Shown: positions 48,230 to 58,357, counted from the stretch's first letter. The stretch is 64,000 bases of DNA from UMGS1889 sp964540575 (GCA_964540575.1 CAZINI010000007.1:33867-97866), one strand, 5' to 3'. A program made the numbers and translations. The notes: generated by a model from the letters alone, not told the origin.

Positions 48230-49711
48230 ATGAAGCACACGGTCAAAAGAAGCCTTAGATATACCGTCTGGGTATATTTTATGCTGTTTATCAGTGCAAT
48301 ACTCATACTTTTGTGGCTTTCCTTCGTTGTTTCGCTGGAATCCAACTATCAGGTGATGAAAACTGCGGATATTACCACCGTGGCAAATCATATCATCATT
48401 CATTACAATGACGATAATTTTTCCGACGACCTTGACAAGCTTGCCTATGACAACAATATGTGCATAAGCATCACCGACCTGCGGGGCGTTACGCTTTATT
48501 CATATGACGGAATGGGCGGAAACTGTCTTATCCACGACGACCACAGCTCAAATCTTTTCTATTACCGAAACAAGGTGCTGGAAAGTGAGGACGGTTTTAT
48601 CTACTATCAGGCGACAAATCCGAAATTCAAGAACAAGACCCTGCTTTTCGTTATGCTGCTGAAAAACGAGGGAGTCCCTGTGGGCTTTGTCTATCTGAAT
48701 ACCTCCCTTGAACCTATTGAGTCCACGTCTATCATTATCAAAAAGCAGATACTTCAGATAACTATCGTGCTTTTTGTGCTGGGACTGGTCATCTCGTTCT
48801 TCCTTGCAAAGCTTATCGCAACGCCTATTATCAGGATAACAAAATCGGCGGATAAGCTTGCTAAGGGCGATTACAGCACCAAATTCGACGGCTACGGCTA
48901 TGACGAAACGGAAGCTTTGGCGGCGACGCTGAACTATGCGTCCAACGAAATTTCCAAGGTGGACAGTCTTCGCCGTGACCTTATCGCAAATATCTCCCAC
49001 GACCTGCGTACGCCCCTTACCATGATAAAGGCATATGCTGAAATGATACGTGACCTTTCGGGAGATAATCCCGTGAAAAGGGAACAGCACGTTGGCGTTA
49101 TAATCGAGGAAAGCGACCGTTTAGCGTCTTTGGTAAATGACATTCTGGACTTATCCAAGCTGGAAAACGGCACAAAGCCCGAGAAACGGCGGTTTGACAT
49201 TTCCGAAAAGCTTATGGACGTTATGAAGCGATATGACGTGCTGACTGAGCAAAAGGGCTACCGCTTCTTCCTGTCCATCGACGCTTCGCATATTATCGAG
49301 GCGGACGTGCAGAGGATAGAGCAGGTGCTTTACAATCTTATCAACAATGCAGTGAATTACACGGGCGAGAACAAGACGGTGTATATCACTCAGCTTATGC
49401 GGGGAAAGAACGTCCGCATTGAGATAACCGACACGGGTGACGGCATTGACGAGGAGCTTCTGCCGCTCATATTCGACCGATATTACCGTGCGGAAAAGCA
49501 TAAGCGTGAGGTTGTCGGTACGGGTCTGGGACTTTCCATTGTCAAGCAGATACTTGTTGCTCACGGGTTCCCGTACGGCGTTCAGTCACGGAAGGGAGTG
49601 GGCAGCACATTCTGGTTTGAGGCTCCTGTCTGCGATGAGGAGGAGCAGCCGACAGAACAGCCGTCAAATTCAATTTCGCTGGGACGAAAAAAACAGAAAA
49701 ATAATGATTAA
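48230..49711 (+). CDS. sensor histidine kinase
   Basis: 493 aa. Two membrane helices (about 12-36 and 170-195) flank an extracellular sensor of about 130 residues. HAMP follows (about 200-250), then HisKA with the phospho-His in NISHDLRTPLTM and an HATPase domain (NNAVNYTG, DTGDGIDEELLPLIFDRYY, GTGLGLSIVKQI). It is the partner of the upstream regulator: ATG 48230 overlaps its stop region, with AGGAAGG ahead. polA follows after 14 nt. Confidence 0.94.
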   Translation: MKHTVKRSLRYTVWVYFMLFISAILILLWLSFVVSLESNYQVMKTADITTVANHIIIHYNDDNFSDDLDKLAYDNNMCISITDLRGVTLYSYDGMGGNCLIHDDHSSNLFYYRNKVLESEDGFIYYQATNPKFKNKTLLFVMLLKNEGVPVGFVYLNTSLEPIESTSIIIKKQILQITIVLFVLGLVISFFLAKLIATPIIRITKSADKLAKGDYSTKFDGYGYDETEALAATLNYASNEISKVDSLRRDLIANISHDLRTPLTMIKAYAEMIRDLSGDNPVKREQHVGVIIEESDRLASLVNDILDLSKLENGTKPEKRRFDISEKLMDVMKRYDVLTEQKGYRFFLSIDASHIIEADVQRIEQVLYNLINNAVNYTGENKTVYITQLMRGKNVRIEITDTGDGIDEELLPLIFDRYYRAEKHKREVVGTGLGLSIVKQILVAHGFPYGVQSRKGVGSTFWFEAPVCDEEEQPTEQPSNSISLGRKKQKNND

Positions 49712-49725
49712 CGGAGGAATGTACA

Positions 49726-52260
49726 ATGAAGCTGCTTGCCGTTGACGGAAACAGCATTATGAACAGAGCATTTTACGGAATAAAAATGCTGTCCAACAAG
49801 CAGGGAATGTTCACGAACGCTCTGACGGGGTTTATGAATATTTATATGAAATCCATTGCCGAGGTGAAGCCCGACTGCGTTGCTGTGGCGTTCGACCTGA
49901 AAGCACCTACTTTCCGTCACAAGGCGGACGCTTCCTACAAGGCAAACCGCAAGGGAATGCCCGAGGAGCTGCGTATGCAGATGCCCGTTATTAAGGATAT
50001 TCTCCGTGCAATGGGCGTTTGTGTGCTGGAATGCGAGGGCTTTGAAGCGGACGATATTCTGGGAACGCTGTCCCGCATATTCTGCGAAAAGGGCGGTCAG
50101 TGCTTCATCTCCACGGGGGACAGGGACAGTTTGCAGCTTATAAACGACTGCGTTACCGTCCGCCTTGCAACCACAAAGGAAACTATCATCTACGATAAGG
50201 CACGTTTTGAAGCGGACTACGGTTTCCCGCCTATCAACCTTATCGACCTGAAAGCCCTTATGGGGGACAGCTCGGATAATATCAGCGGCGTCCCCGGGGT
50301 GGGCGAAAAGACGGCGTCCGCACTTATCGGGAAATATCTCACTATTGAAAATATTTACGGGAATTTGGATAGCGTTGAATGCACAAAATCCGTCCGTACA
50401 AAGCTGGAAAACGGAAAGGCGGCTGCGGAAAATTCCAAGTTTCTGGCAACTATCGTGAAAAATGCTCCCATTTCCGAAAATCCCGAGGATTACAAAATAA
50501 AGGAAACCAACGGCGAGGAGCTTTCCCGTATCCTCACGGAAATGGAAATGTTCAAGCTGCTGGAAAAGCTGGGTTTGAAGCCCTCGGCGGCATTGCCGAA
50601 AAAAGCTGAGGAAGCACCCGAGGAAACGGTTTCCTATAAGACCGTTCAGCTGACGGTCGATGAGCTTGTTTCGGCAGAATTTTCGTTTATATTTGACGGC
50701 GAAAAGCTGTCCCTTTCGGCTGCTTCGGGAGATAAGCTTTGCAGTTTCACGGAAAAAGACGATATTTTGAAAATCCTCACAAGTGACATTCCAAAAAACA
50801 CCTTTAAGGCAAAGCCCGCATACCGTTTTTGCTTTGAAAACGGCTGTCAGATGAAAAATCTTGTCCGTGACGGGGATATTATGGGCTATCTGCTGAATGC
50901 GTCCTCGTCGGAATATACCATTGAGAAGCTTTGTGCGGAGTACGGCGTTCACTATTATTCGGAAATGGGCGAAAATGCGGATATTGCGTCACTTCCCGCA
51001 CTGAACAGACGGCTTTCAAAGGAAATTTCCGACCTCGGAATGGAAAAGCTGCTGACCGAAATTGAGCAGCCCTTGACGGAAGTTCTTGCGGATATGGAAT
51101 ATTACGGCGTTAAGATAGACGCCGAGGGCATAAAAAGCTTCGGCGAGATGCTTTCAAAGGACATTGAGGGTATCGAAAGCCAAATTTACTTTATGGCGGG
51201 CAAAAAGTTCAATATTTTATCCCCGAAGCAGTTAGGCGTTATCCTTTTTGAGGAGATGGGACTGCCCGCAAAGAAAAAGACTAAAACAGGCTATTCCACT
51301 AATGTTGAGGTGTTGGAAGAACTTGCAGACAAGCACCCCATTGTGGAACTTATATTGCAGTACCGACAGCTTTCAAAGCTTAGGTCAACTTATGTATTCG
51401 GTTTGACAAATGCGGTCGCTCCCGATGGTCGAGTGCATTCGGTGTTCAAGCAGACGGAAACTCGTACGGGGCGTATCTCCTCCACCGAGCCGAATGTGCA
51501 GAATATTCCCGTTCGGACGGAGCTGGGCAGAAATATGCGGAAATTCTTTATTGCCGAGGACGGAATGTCGCTGCTGGACGCCGATTACAGTCAAATCGAG
51601 CTGAGAATACTTGCGTCCGTATGCGGGGACAAAAATATGCAGGATGCGTTCCTCAGCGGCAAGGACATTCACACCTCAACGGCGGCTTCCGTTTTCGGTC
51701 TGCCCGAGGATATGATAACCCCCGAGATGCGTCGGACGGCAAAGGCGGTAAACTTCGGCATTATTTACGGTATCGGGGCATTTTCGCTGGGCAAGGACAT
51801 CGGCGTGTCCACCAAGGAAGCTGATATGTATATCAAGAATTATCTAAACAATTTCCCGAAGGTTGCAAAATATATGGACGACACCGTGGAATTTGCCAAG
51901 AAAAACGGCTATGTGAAAACCGAGTTCGGACGGAGAAGATATATCCCCGAGCTGTCGGCGGCGAACAAGAACGTTCAGGCGTTCGGAAAGCGTGCGGCGA
52001 TGAACGCTCCCATTCAGGGAACGGCTGCCGATGTTATCAAGATTGCAATGGTAAAGGTGTACAAACGGCTTAAAAAGGAGCTTCCCGAGGCTCGGCTGAT
52101 TTTGCAGGTACACGATGAGCTTATCATCGAGGCATACAAAAATGACGAGGAAGCGGCGGCGAAGATACTTCGTGAGGAGATGGAAAATGCTGTGAATTTT
52201 GCCGTTCCCATGTCTGCCGAGGTTGGAATTGGAAGAAGCTGGTATGATGCAAAGGGTTGA
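49726..52260 (+). CDS. polA: DNA polymerase I
   Basis: 844 aa. The N-terminal 5'-3' exonuclease (1-290) has AVDGNSIMNRAFYG and the helix-hairpin-helix ISGVPGVGEKTASALIG. The middle domain (about 300-465) has lost the DxE, NxxxD and YxxxD residues of a working 3'-5' exonuclease, so proofreading is probably absent. The family-A polymerase has motif A (DADYSQIELRIL), motif B (RRTAKAVNFGIIYG) and motif C (LQVHDELIIEA). CGGAGGA precedes ATG 49726. It lies directly after a two-component system, which is an unusual neighbour. Confidence 0.97.
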   Translation: MKLLAVDGNSIMNRAFYGIKMLSNKQGMFTNALTGFMNIYMKSIAEVKPDCVAVAFDLKAPTFRHKADASYKANRKGMPEELRMQMPVIKDILRAMGVCVLECEGFEADDILGTLSRIFCEKGGQCFISTGDRDSLQLINDCVTVRLATTKETIIYDKARFEADYGFPPINLIDLKALMGDSSDNISGVPGVGEKTASALIGKYLTIENIYGNLDSVECTKSVRTKLENGKAAAENSKFLATIVKNAPISENPEDYKIKETNGEELSRILTEMEMFKLLEKLGLKPSAALPKKAEEAPEETVSYKTVQLTVDELVSAEFSFIFDGEKLSLSAASGDKLCSFTEKDDILKILTSDIPKNTFKAKPAYRFCFENGCQMKNLVRDGDIMGYLLNASSSEYTIEKLCAEYGVHYYSEMGENADIASLPALNRRLSKEISDLGMEKLLTEIEQPLTEVLADMEYYGVKIDAEGIKSFGEMLSKDIEGIESQIYFMAGKKFNILSPKQLGVILFEEMGLPAKKKTKTGYSTNVEVLEELADKHPIVELILQYRQLSKLRSTYVFGLTNAVAPDGRVHSVFKQTETRTGRISSTEPNVQNIPVRTELGRNMRKFFIAEDGMSLLDADYSQIELRILASVCGDKNMQDAFLSGKDIHTSTAASVFGLPEDMITPEMRRTAKAVNFGIIYGIGAFSLGKDIGVSTKEADMYIKNYLNNFPKVAKYMDDTVEFAKKNGYVKTEFGRRRYIPELSAANKNVQAFGKRAAMNAPIQGTAADVIKIAMVKVYKRLKKELPEARLILQVHDELIIEAYKNDEEAAAKILREEMENAVNFAVPMSAEVGIGRSWYDAKG

Positions 52261-52705
52261 GTTTCGGCTTGTCCGCCCCGATGAAACGGCAGTTATCCGT
52301 GAGATAGCGGAGCTGGACAGGCTTTCCGTCGGGGCTGATGCGTGGAGCGAGGAAAGCCTTGCCGAGGAGTGCGGACGGGACGGGGGATTTGTCCTTGCCT
52401 GTCTGACGGAAACGGGGGAGCTTTGCGGATTTGCCGTGTTTTCCGCCGTTCTGGACGAGGGCTGTTTAAACAGCATTGCCGTCGGGGAACGGTTTCGGCG
52501 ACAGCATATGGGCGAAAGGCTTATCTTGGAAATGACGGAAATTCTCCGTGAAAATGGCGTAAAAATGCTCTCTCTGGAGGTCAGGGAGAGCAACTTAGCC
52601 GCACGGGGACTGTATGAGAAGTCGGGTTTTTCCTGCCGGGGCATTCGGAAGAATTTTTACCGTGAGCCGAGGGAGAATGCGGCGATTTATTTAATGGAGA
52701 TATAA
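52244..52705 (+). CDS. rimI: ribosomal protein S18-alanine N-acetyltransferase-like GNAT
   Basis: 153 aa GNAT fold. The acetyl-CoA site is RFRRQHMGERLILEM (R/QxxGxG/A type), followed by LEVRESNLAARGLYEKSGF, diagnostic of RimI-like enzymes. It would acetylate the N-terminal Ala of ribosomal protein S18 or a related protein. ATG 52244 overlaps the end of polA by 17 nt with GGAAGAAG ahead, so it is coupled. No tsaE or tsaB is adjacent, which weakens the precise name. Confidence 0.82.
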   Translation: MMQRVEFRLVRPDETAVIREIAELDRLSVGADAWSEESLAEECGRDGGFVLACLTETGELCGFAVFSAVLDEGCLNSIAVGERFRRQHMGERLILEMTEILRENGVKMLSLEVRESNLAARGLYEKSGFSCRGIRKNFYREPRENAAIYLMEI

Positions 52706-52746
52706 AAACGGCTGATTTCTTTTTACGGAAATCAGCCGATATTTTC
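52704..52746. terminator. bidirectional terminator
   Basis: Stem CGGCTGATTTC/GAAATCAGCCG flanked by AAAAA on the left and ATATTTTC on the right. It ends rimI and the acyl-CoA synthetase gene. Confidence 0.88.
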
Positions 52747-52759
52747 ATATGTGGAAAAT

Positions 52760-54394
52760 TTATCCTCTGTTTTGTGCTGCAACAACGCTTTCACCGCAGT
52801 AGATCTTGCGAAGCTTGGGCTTTTCTATCTTTCCTGTGGGATTTCTGGGAATATCCGCAAAGATTATCTTGTGGGGACGCTTGTATCTCGGCAGATTGTT
52901 GCAGAAGGTGTTTATTTCCTCCTCGGTGCAGCTGTGGTCGGGCTTCAGCTCGATTATTGCCGCCGCAATTTCGCCAAGACGCTTATCGGGCAGACCGATA
53001 ACGGCAACGTCCTTGATAGCGTCGTGACTTCTGAGGAAGTCCTCTATCTGTACGGGATAGAGATTTTCACCGCCCGAGATGATAACGTCCTTTTTGCGGT
53101 CAACAAGGAAGATGAAACCGTCCTCGTCCTCCTGTGCCATATCTCCCGTGAACAGCCAGCCGTCCTTCAGCACTTCGTCGGTCGCCTTGGGGTCGTTGTA
53201 GTAGCAGGTCATAACGCCGGGGCCCTTAACAGCCAGCTCGCCCACCTCGCCACGCTTAACGGTGTTTCCGTTCTCGTCAACTATCTTGGTTTCCCAGCCG
53301 TAGCCCGCCTTGCCGATAGCACCTACCTTGTGGATATTTTCCACGCCGAGATGCACACAGCCGGGACCGATGGACTCGCTGAGCCCGTAGTTTGTATCAT
53401 ACTGATGGTTGGGGAAATATTTCTTCCAACGTGCGATAAGGCTTGGGGGAACGGGCTGTGCACCGATATGCATAAGCCGCCACTGATCCAGCTTGTAGTC
53501 CTCAAGCTTTATATCGCCCCTGTCAACAGCGTCCAGAATATCCTGTGCCCAGGGCACCAGCAGCCACACGATGGTACATTTTTCCGAGGACACCGCTTCA
53601 AGGATAGTTTTTGGCTTAACACCTCTCAGCAGCACCGATTTGCCGCCCACAAGGAATGAGCCGAACCAGTGCATTTTTGCACCCGTATGGTAAAGGGGCG
53701 GTATGCAGAGGAAAACGTCGTCCTTGGTTTGACCGTGATGGGCTTGCTCGACCTTTGCGGCATGGAGCAGGCTCATATGCTTATGTAAAATAGCCTTGGG
53801 GAAGCCTGTTGTTCCCGAGGAAAAGTAAATTGCACCGTAGTCGTCATCGGTTATCTTAATGTCGGGGGAGGTGCTGGGACAGTTTGCCGTAAGACGGTCA
53901 TAATCCTCGGCAAAGGTGGGACAGTTCCCGCCCACATAGAAAAGCAGGCGATGCTTGCTTATATCCTCGGCTATTTCCTCCACACGTCCGATAAATTCGG
54001 GACCGAACACCAGCACGTCCGCTTCTGCCAGGTCAAGGCAGTACTTTATCTCATCGGAGGTATAGCGGAAATTCAGCGGTACAGCCAATGCACCCGTTTT
54101 CAGTATTCCGAAATAAATGGGCAGCCATTCAAGGCAGTTCATCAGCAGGATAGCGACCTTATCACCCTTTTTCACGCCACGGCTCAGCAGCAGATTTGCA
54201 AAGCGGTTAGCCTTTTCGTTGAACACGTTCCATGTTATCTCACGGCGGTAGTGGCTGAGAGTGTTTGGCTCGATAAGCTCATATTCCTTCCATGTAACAC
54301 GGCGGTTCTCCTGAATATCGGGGTTCAGCTCCACCAGTGCAATATCGTTGCCGAATTTTCGGCAGTTTTCTTCAAGTATTTCTGTAATAGGCAT
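52760..54394 (-). CDS. AMP-dependent acyl-CoA synthetase/ligase
   Basis: About 544 aa. Motifs: IYFSSGTTGFPKAILHKH (P-loop), NYGLSESIGPG, GWLFTGDMAQEDEDGFI, DRKKDVIISGGENLYP, and the C-terminal PRNPTGKIEKPKLRK with the catalytic Lys. By family it activates a fatty or aryl carboxylic acid to its CoA ester; the substrate is not clear. The frame opens at ATG 54442, which nearly coincides with the predicted start point; ATG 54394 is preferred. Its site AAAGGAG lies 26 nt away, but an 8-bp hairpin between could bring it to 8 nt. Confidence 0.9.
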   Translation of the reverse strand: MPITEILEENCRKFGNDIALVELNPDIQENRRVTWKEYELIEPNTLSHYRREITWNVFNEKANRFANLLLSRGVKKGDKVAILLMNCLEWLPIYFGILKTGALAVPLNFRYTSDEIKYCLDLAEADVLVFGPEFIGRVEEIAEDISKHRLLFYVGGNCPTFAEDYDRLTANCPSTSPDIKITDDDYGAIYFSSGTTGFPKAILHKHMSLLHAAKVEQAHHGQTKDDVFLCIPPLYHTGAKMHWFGSFLVGGKSVLLRGVKPKTILEAVSSEKCTIVWLLVPWAQDILDAVDRGDIKLEDYKLDQWRLMHIGAQPVPPSLIARWKKYFPNHQYDTNYGLSESIGPGCVHLGVENIHKVGAIGKAGYGWETKIVDENGNTVKRGEVGELAVKGPGVMTCYYNDPKATDEVLKDGWLFTGDMAQEDEDGFIFLVDRKKDVIISGGENLYPVQIEDFLRSHDAIKDVAVIGLPDKRLGEIAAAIIELKPDHSCTEEEINTFCNNLPRYKRPHKIIFADIPRNPTGKIEKPKLRKIYCGESVVAAQNRG

Positions 54395-54450
54395 ATTTTT
54401 ATCATATCCCGAGGGATATGCTCCTTTCGCAAAAAATGTCATATAGTATA

Positions 54451-54479
54451 ATTATATCGGTTTAAAGGGTAAAAGTCAA
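54451..54479 (-). promoter_or_regulatory. promoter of the acyl-CoA synthetase gene
   Basis: Minus strand: -35 TTGACT (54474-54479), 17-bp spacer, -10 TATAAT (54451-54456). Start point near 54444. Confidence 0.88.
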
Positions 54480-54523
54480 TAGCAATAGGGTAAAATATTT
54501 CCGAGATATATTGTATAATTTGA

Positions 54524-55723
54524 CTATTCTCCCGCATTCAGGTCGATATTCAGCCAATATTGATAATCACAGTATTCCTCGTCGGTGTAGATGCTGCCGT
54601 ATTCGCTGTCGCAGAAGCTGCCGTTTTCCACCTTTATGCTGCTCATAGAAAGGGAAATATACTTGCCGCCGAATATTTCGCCAACTTCATTTTCATCGGA
54701 TATGTCATTGTTCTCCATAACTATCCTTTTAAGCTCGTCCGAAACGGGAACGCCGGCAACGCCGCAGTAGCAGTCCCGTTTTCCGTCACGGAAAAAGAGA
54801 TTGCCGTGTCCGAAAAAGCCCGAATGGTCGTTGAAAAGCATAGTTCCGCCCGTGGAATCAAAGCTGAGCCCGCAGCCCTCGGTTTCAAGCTTAGGCTTGC
54901 CGTCCTTGAAGCTGTAAATGACAAAGTATGATGTTCCCGCTGTGTGACCGCTTGTAAATGCGGTGTGGATAACTCCGTCGGAATAGCGAAGCAGGGCGGG
55001 TCTATAAAGTGTCTGCTGTGCCGCTGCTTCAAGCAGAGTCGCATCGCCCTTTGCGTTCACATAAACGGGGATAAAAAACTTGGTGGTGCCGCTCCATTCC
55101 AGAAAATCGTAGTGCAGGGGAATGGCATAGATGAAAATATACTCGGTATTTTCTCCGTCAAATTTGGCGTTTCGGGTCATAACAAGCCTTGGTTCGATCT
55201 GATAATCTTCGCCCAGATATTCAATGTATGTATCGGTAAGGAAGCTTTCTTCTTCTGCGATATAGCTGTATACGCCGTCCTTGTAATCAAACATTTTCTT
55301 GGCTTCTTCGGTAACTATCCTTATGTATTCCGAGGACAAAACGGCGTCCAGAGCAGCCTTTTCGGCAGACTGCGGGACTTCATATTCATAGCTGTACAGG
55401 GAATCGTAAACCGAGTATTGCAGCGGTTCGGCATCGTCAAATTCGCCGGCATAGTCCGCTAAACTGAGCATTTCGGGAATGGGTTCATCGTTTTCCACGG
55501 GAATTTCTTCGGTTTCGGACACGGTGGTTTCAGCTGTTGTGGTCTGAACGGCAGTTTCGGCGGCTGTGGTCTGTTCGGTGGCTTCTGTTTCGGCTGTTTC
55601 CGATGGCATAGTCTGAGAAGCCGACACTTCGGCAGTGGTTTCAACCGAAGCTGTATTTTCCGTATTTTGGCAGGCTGTCAGCAAAAGTGCAAGTGACAGT
55701 GCCGCCGCAAGCTGTTTTCTCAT
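54524..55723 (-). CDS. lipoprotein with C-terminal RsiV/DUF3298-like region, unknown
   Basis: 399 aa. The signal peptide ends in a lipobox (LALLLTACQN). A Thr/Glu/Ala-rich linker covers about residues 22-80. The rest contains AALDAVLSSEYIRIVTEEA and SYIAEEESFLTDTYIEYLG, which resemble PdaC/DUF3298-like domains by pattern only, then a beta-rich tail. It is anchored outside the membrane; function is unknown. AAAAGGAG precedes ATG 55723. It begins just after the terminator of the preceding GGDEF-EAL gene, so it is likely independent. Confidence 0.72.
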   Translation of the reverse strand: MRKQLAAALSLALLLTACQNTENTASVETTAEVSASQTMPSETAETEATEQTTAAETAVQTTTAETTVSETEEIPVENDEPIPEMLSLADYAGEFDDAEPLQYSVYDSLYSYEYEVPQSAEKAALDAVLSSEYIRIVTEEAKKMFDYKDGVYSYIAEEESFLTDTYIEYLGEDYQIEPRLVMTRNAKFDGENTEYIFIYAIPLHYDFLEWSGTTKFFIPVYVNAKGDATLLEAAAQQTLYRPALLRYSDGVIHTAFTSGHTAGTSYFVIYSFKDGKPKLETEGCGLSFDSTGGTMLFNDHSGFFGHGNLFFRDGKRDCYCGVAGVPVSDELKRIVMENNDISDENEVGEIFGGKYISLSMSSIKVENGSFCDSEYGSIYTDEEYCDYQYWLNIDLNAGE

Positions 55724-55748
55724 AAAATTCTCCTTTTGAATAAACAAC

Positions 55749-55775
55749 TTTCTCCCCACCGAAGGCAGGGAGAAA
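55749..55775 (-). terminator. terminator of the GGDEF-EAL gene
   Basis: Minus strand: stem TTTCTCCC with GGGGAGAAA, then GTTGTTT. Confidence 0.75.
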
Positions 55776-55786
55776 TTATTTCGGGA

Positions 55787-58357
55787 TTATTCTTCATCGG
55801 GTCTGACGACGGCTTCTTCCTTTGCTTCTGCCTTTTTCTGCTCGTCCTGCTGTTTCTTTTCCTCACGTTCAACGGCGAGGATACGCTCCTTTTCTGCCAT
55901 ATGCTCCTCGTCGGGCTTATGGAGGGCGTCATATTTCTGAACGAACTCTATCATTTCGTCCTCACCCAGCGGTTTGGACATAAGGAAGCCCTGGATATAG
56001 TCACACTTCATATCTTTCAAGGCATTGAACTGTCCCACCGTTTCAACGCCCTCGGCAACGGTCTTAATGTTCAGATTATGCACAAGGTCGATGATGGAAT
56101 CGGTGATAGCATAGTCCTTGCGGTTGGTGTATATCTCGTCAACGAAGGATTTATCCACTTTAAGGCATTTGATGGGGAAGTTTTTCAGATAGTTCAGCGA
56201 CGAATATCCCGTGCCGAAATCGTCAAGGGCAAGGGAGATGCCAAGGTCGCATATCTGATTGAAAATGTCACTGCTGTTGTTGGTGAAATCTATCAGAGTG
56301 CTTTCGGTTATCTCAATCTGAATGAACTTCGGGTTTATTTTGGTTATTTCGAGAACACGCTTAACATGGTCGAGATAGTTTGATTTTTTCAGTTGCACGG
56401 GAGATGCGTTGATGGAGATCATCAGATCCTTATGGCATTTGTCGTAAAGCTTTTTCTGGAAGCGGCAGGCGGACTCAAATATCCATGTGCCGATGGGAAT
56501 GATAGCTCCCGTTTCCTCGGCGATGCTAATAAACTCGTCGGGAGGAACAAATCCCAGCTCCTCGGAATTCCACCTGATAAGCACCTCAAAGCCGTAAATA
56601 TCGCCTGTTTTGGTGGAGATGATAGGCTGATAGTTAAGGAACAGCTCGCCCTTGTCCAGAGCAGAGTTAAGCTGCTGGGAAATGGCGGATTTGCTGACGA
56701 TCTTCTTGTGAAGCTTGTTGTTGAAGTAGGCAACCCTGCCCTTGCCCCGCTCCTTTGCCTTCTGAACGGCAATATCGGCGTCACGGATAAGCATATCGGC
56801 GGTAATGTCGTCCTCGGGGAATACGGAAATTCCTATGGAATACTTGATATAGATAGGGTCGCCCAGCACGGTGATGGGGTTGTCGAACTGAGCCTTCAGC
56901 TTGGAAACGGCTTCGGTTATGCCGTCATTATTCTCGCCTATTTTCAGCAGGACGACAAATTCATCTCCGCTGAAACGGGCAGTCTTTACACCCTCGCCCA
57001 GGGAAATGGACAGCCTTTCCGCAAAGGTAATAAGCACCTGATCGCCGTAGCTGTGACCGAGTGTATCATTTATCCACTTGAAATTGTCAATATCAAGGAA
57101 AAGTATGGCAAACCTGCTCTTTTCCTCGGCACATGTAACGATGCTGTCTGCAACTATCTCGAAGAATTTCTGACGGTTGATAAGCCCCGTCAGCTGGTCG
57201 AGGTTGGAATATTTTTCGATAAGACCTGCCTTGGTGTGAAGGTCCTCGGCAAGGTCGTCAATATCGTTGGCAATAATTCCCAGCTCGTTTTTGGATGACG
57301 ACTTTATTCTTGCGGAATATGTACCGCTCTTTATGACGGTAAGCCCTGTGCTGACTTCACCTATGGGCTTTGATTCGCTCTTGATGACATTTGCCGTAGC
57401 AATGAACATAATGATGAACAGGCAGGTGAGTATAGCGACCTCCTGCATAAACAGTCTGTTCATATTTCCGTTCATAACATTACCGTCAAGGAGAATGACT
57501 GTGTTCCAGTCGGTAACGCTGCTTCGGTCGAAGTTGACATAATGGGTAACGCCGCCGATGGTCAGCGGTTCTGCTCCCGATGAAGTGGACGCTCTGGATA
57601 TGACCGACTTCACCTCGGGCTTATCTATCCCGAAAACCTTGTTAAATTCGGCACTTGACGGGGCATAGATGATGCTGTTGTTGGACGAGATAAGCATGGG
57701 ATAGCTTCCGTTTATTGCCGAATATGAGTCAAGATTGGTGAAAAGAGCCTTGCTGTCTATCTCAATTCCCGCATATCCGATAATATTCTTGTTTGCGGTC
57801 ACTGCACGAACGACCGTTACGACTGCATCGGCGGCGATTATCCCCTGAGAGTCGTTGGAAAACCAATAGTATGAATCCGACTGATTTGAGATAAGGGGGG
57901 TGTACCAGCTTTTTGAGGTCAGCCCGAACTCCTTTGCGTTCATATAAACGCCGTCGTTTCCAAGCATATTTCCGCTTTTATCGCTGACCACCCATGCACC
58001 CTTAATGTCGCTGTCGTATTCGTTTACACTGTCCAGCAGTGCGTAAACAACGTCTGCTTTTGCAAGGGGGCGGTCGGAGCTTTCCTTATCCGACGAGAGA
58101 TACTCCTGCACCGATTTATTTGAGCTGAGCATACTCAGCGGCGACACCTTTGAGGTCATATATTCGTCCACGGCGGCAGAAACCGAGCCGCTGGCGTTTC
58201 TGAGATTTTTCTCTGTATCGGAGATTATGTAAATATTTGCCAATGCGTATGTAATAAGCCCGAAGCAGAGCAGCAGAATGAGATAGATAAGGACGAATTT
58301 AGCCACTATTCGGCGTACAAAGCTTGTGTTAAGGTATTCCCTGAGATGATTTATCAT
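55787..58357 (-). CDS. membrane GGDEF-EAL protein with dCache-like sensor
   Basis: 856 aa. N-terminal membrane helix (about 18-42), a large extracellular Cache-like sensor (about 45-305, with SWYTPLISNQSDSYYWFS), a second helix (about 310-330), HAMP-like region, GGDEF (about 385-545) and EAL (about 560-800). The cyclase site RFSGDEFVVLL and the EAL variant GFEVLIRW with DDFGTGYSSL both look functional. A charged Glu/Lys coil ends the protein (EKERILAVEREEKKQQDEQK). It both could make and break c-di-GMP. ATG 58357 follows GGGAGG. Confidence 0.93.
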   Translation of the reverse strand: MINHLREYLNTSFVRRIVAKFVLIYLILLLCFGLITYALANIYIISDTEKNLRNASGSVSAAVDEYMTSKVSPLSMLSSNKSVQEYLSSDKESSDRPLAKADVVYALLDSVNEYDSDIKGAWVVSDKSGNMLGNDGVYMNAKEFGLTSKSWYTPLISNQSDSYYWFSNDSQGIIAADAVVTVVRAVTANKNIIGYAGIEIDSKALFTNLDSYSAINGSYPMLISSNNSIIYAPSSAEFNKVFGIDKPEVKSVISRASTSSGAEPLTIGGVTHYVNFDRSSVTDWNTVILLDGNVMNGNMNRLFMQEVAILTCLFIIMFIATANVIKSESKPIGEVSTGLTVIKSGTYSARIKSSSKNELGIIANDIDDLAEDLHTKAGLIEKYSNLDQLTGLINRQKFFEIVADSIVTCAEEKSRFAILFLDIDNFKWINDTLGHSYGDQVLITFAERLSISLGEGVKTARFSGDEFVVLLKIGENNDGITEAVSKLKAQFDNPITVLGDPIYIKYSIGISVFPEDDITADMLIRDADIAVQKAKERGKGRVAYFNNKLHKKIVSKSAISQQLNSALDKGELFLNYQPIISTKTGDIYGFEVLIRWNSEELGFVPPDEFISIAEETGAIIPIGTWIFESACRFQKKLYDKCHKDLMISINASPVQLKKSNYLDHVKRVLEITKINPKFIQIEITESTLIDFTNNSSDIFNQICDLGISLALDDFGTGYSSLNYLKNFPIKCLKVDKSFVDEIYTNRKDYAITDSIIDLVHNLNIKTVAEGVETVGQFNALKDMKCDYIQGFLMSKPLGEDEMIEFVQKYDALHKPDEEHMAEKERILAVEREEKKQQDEQKKAEAKEEAVVRPDEE

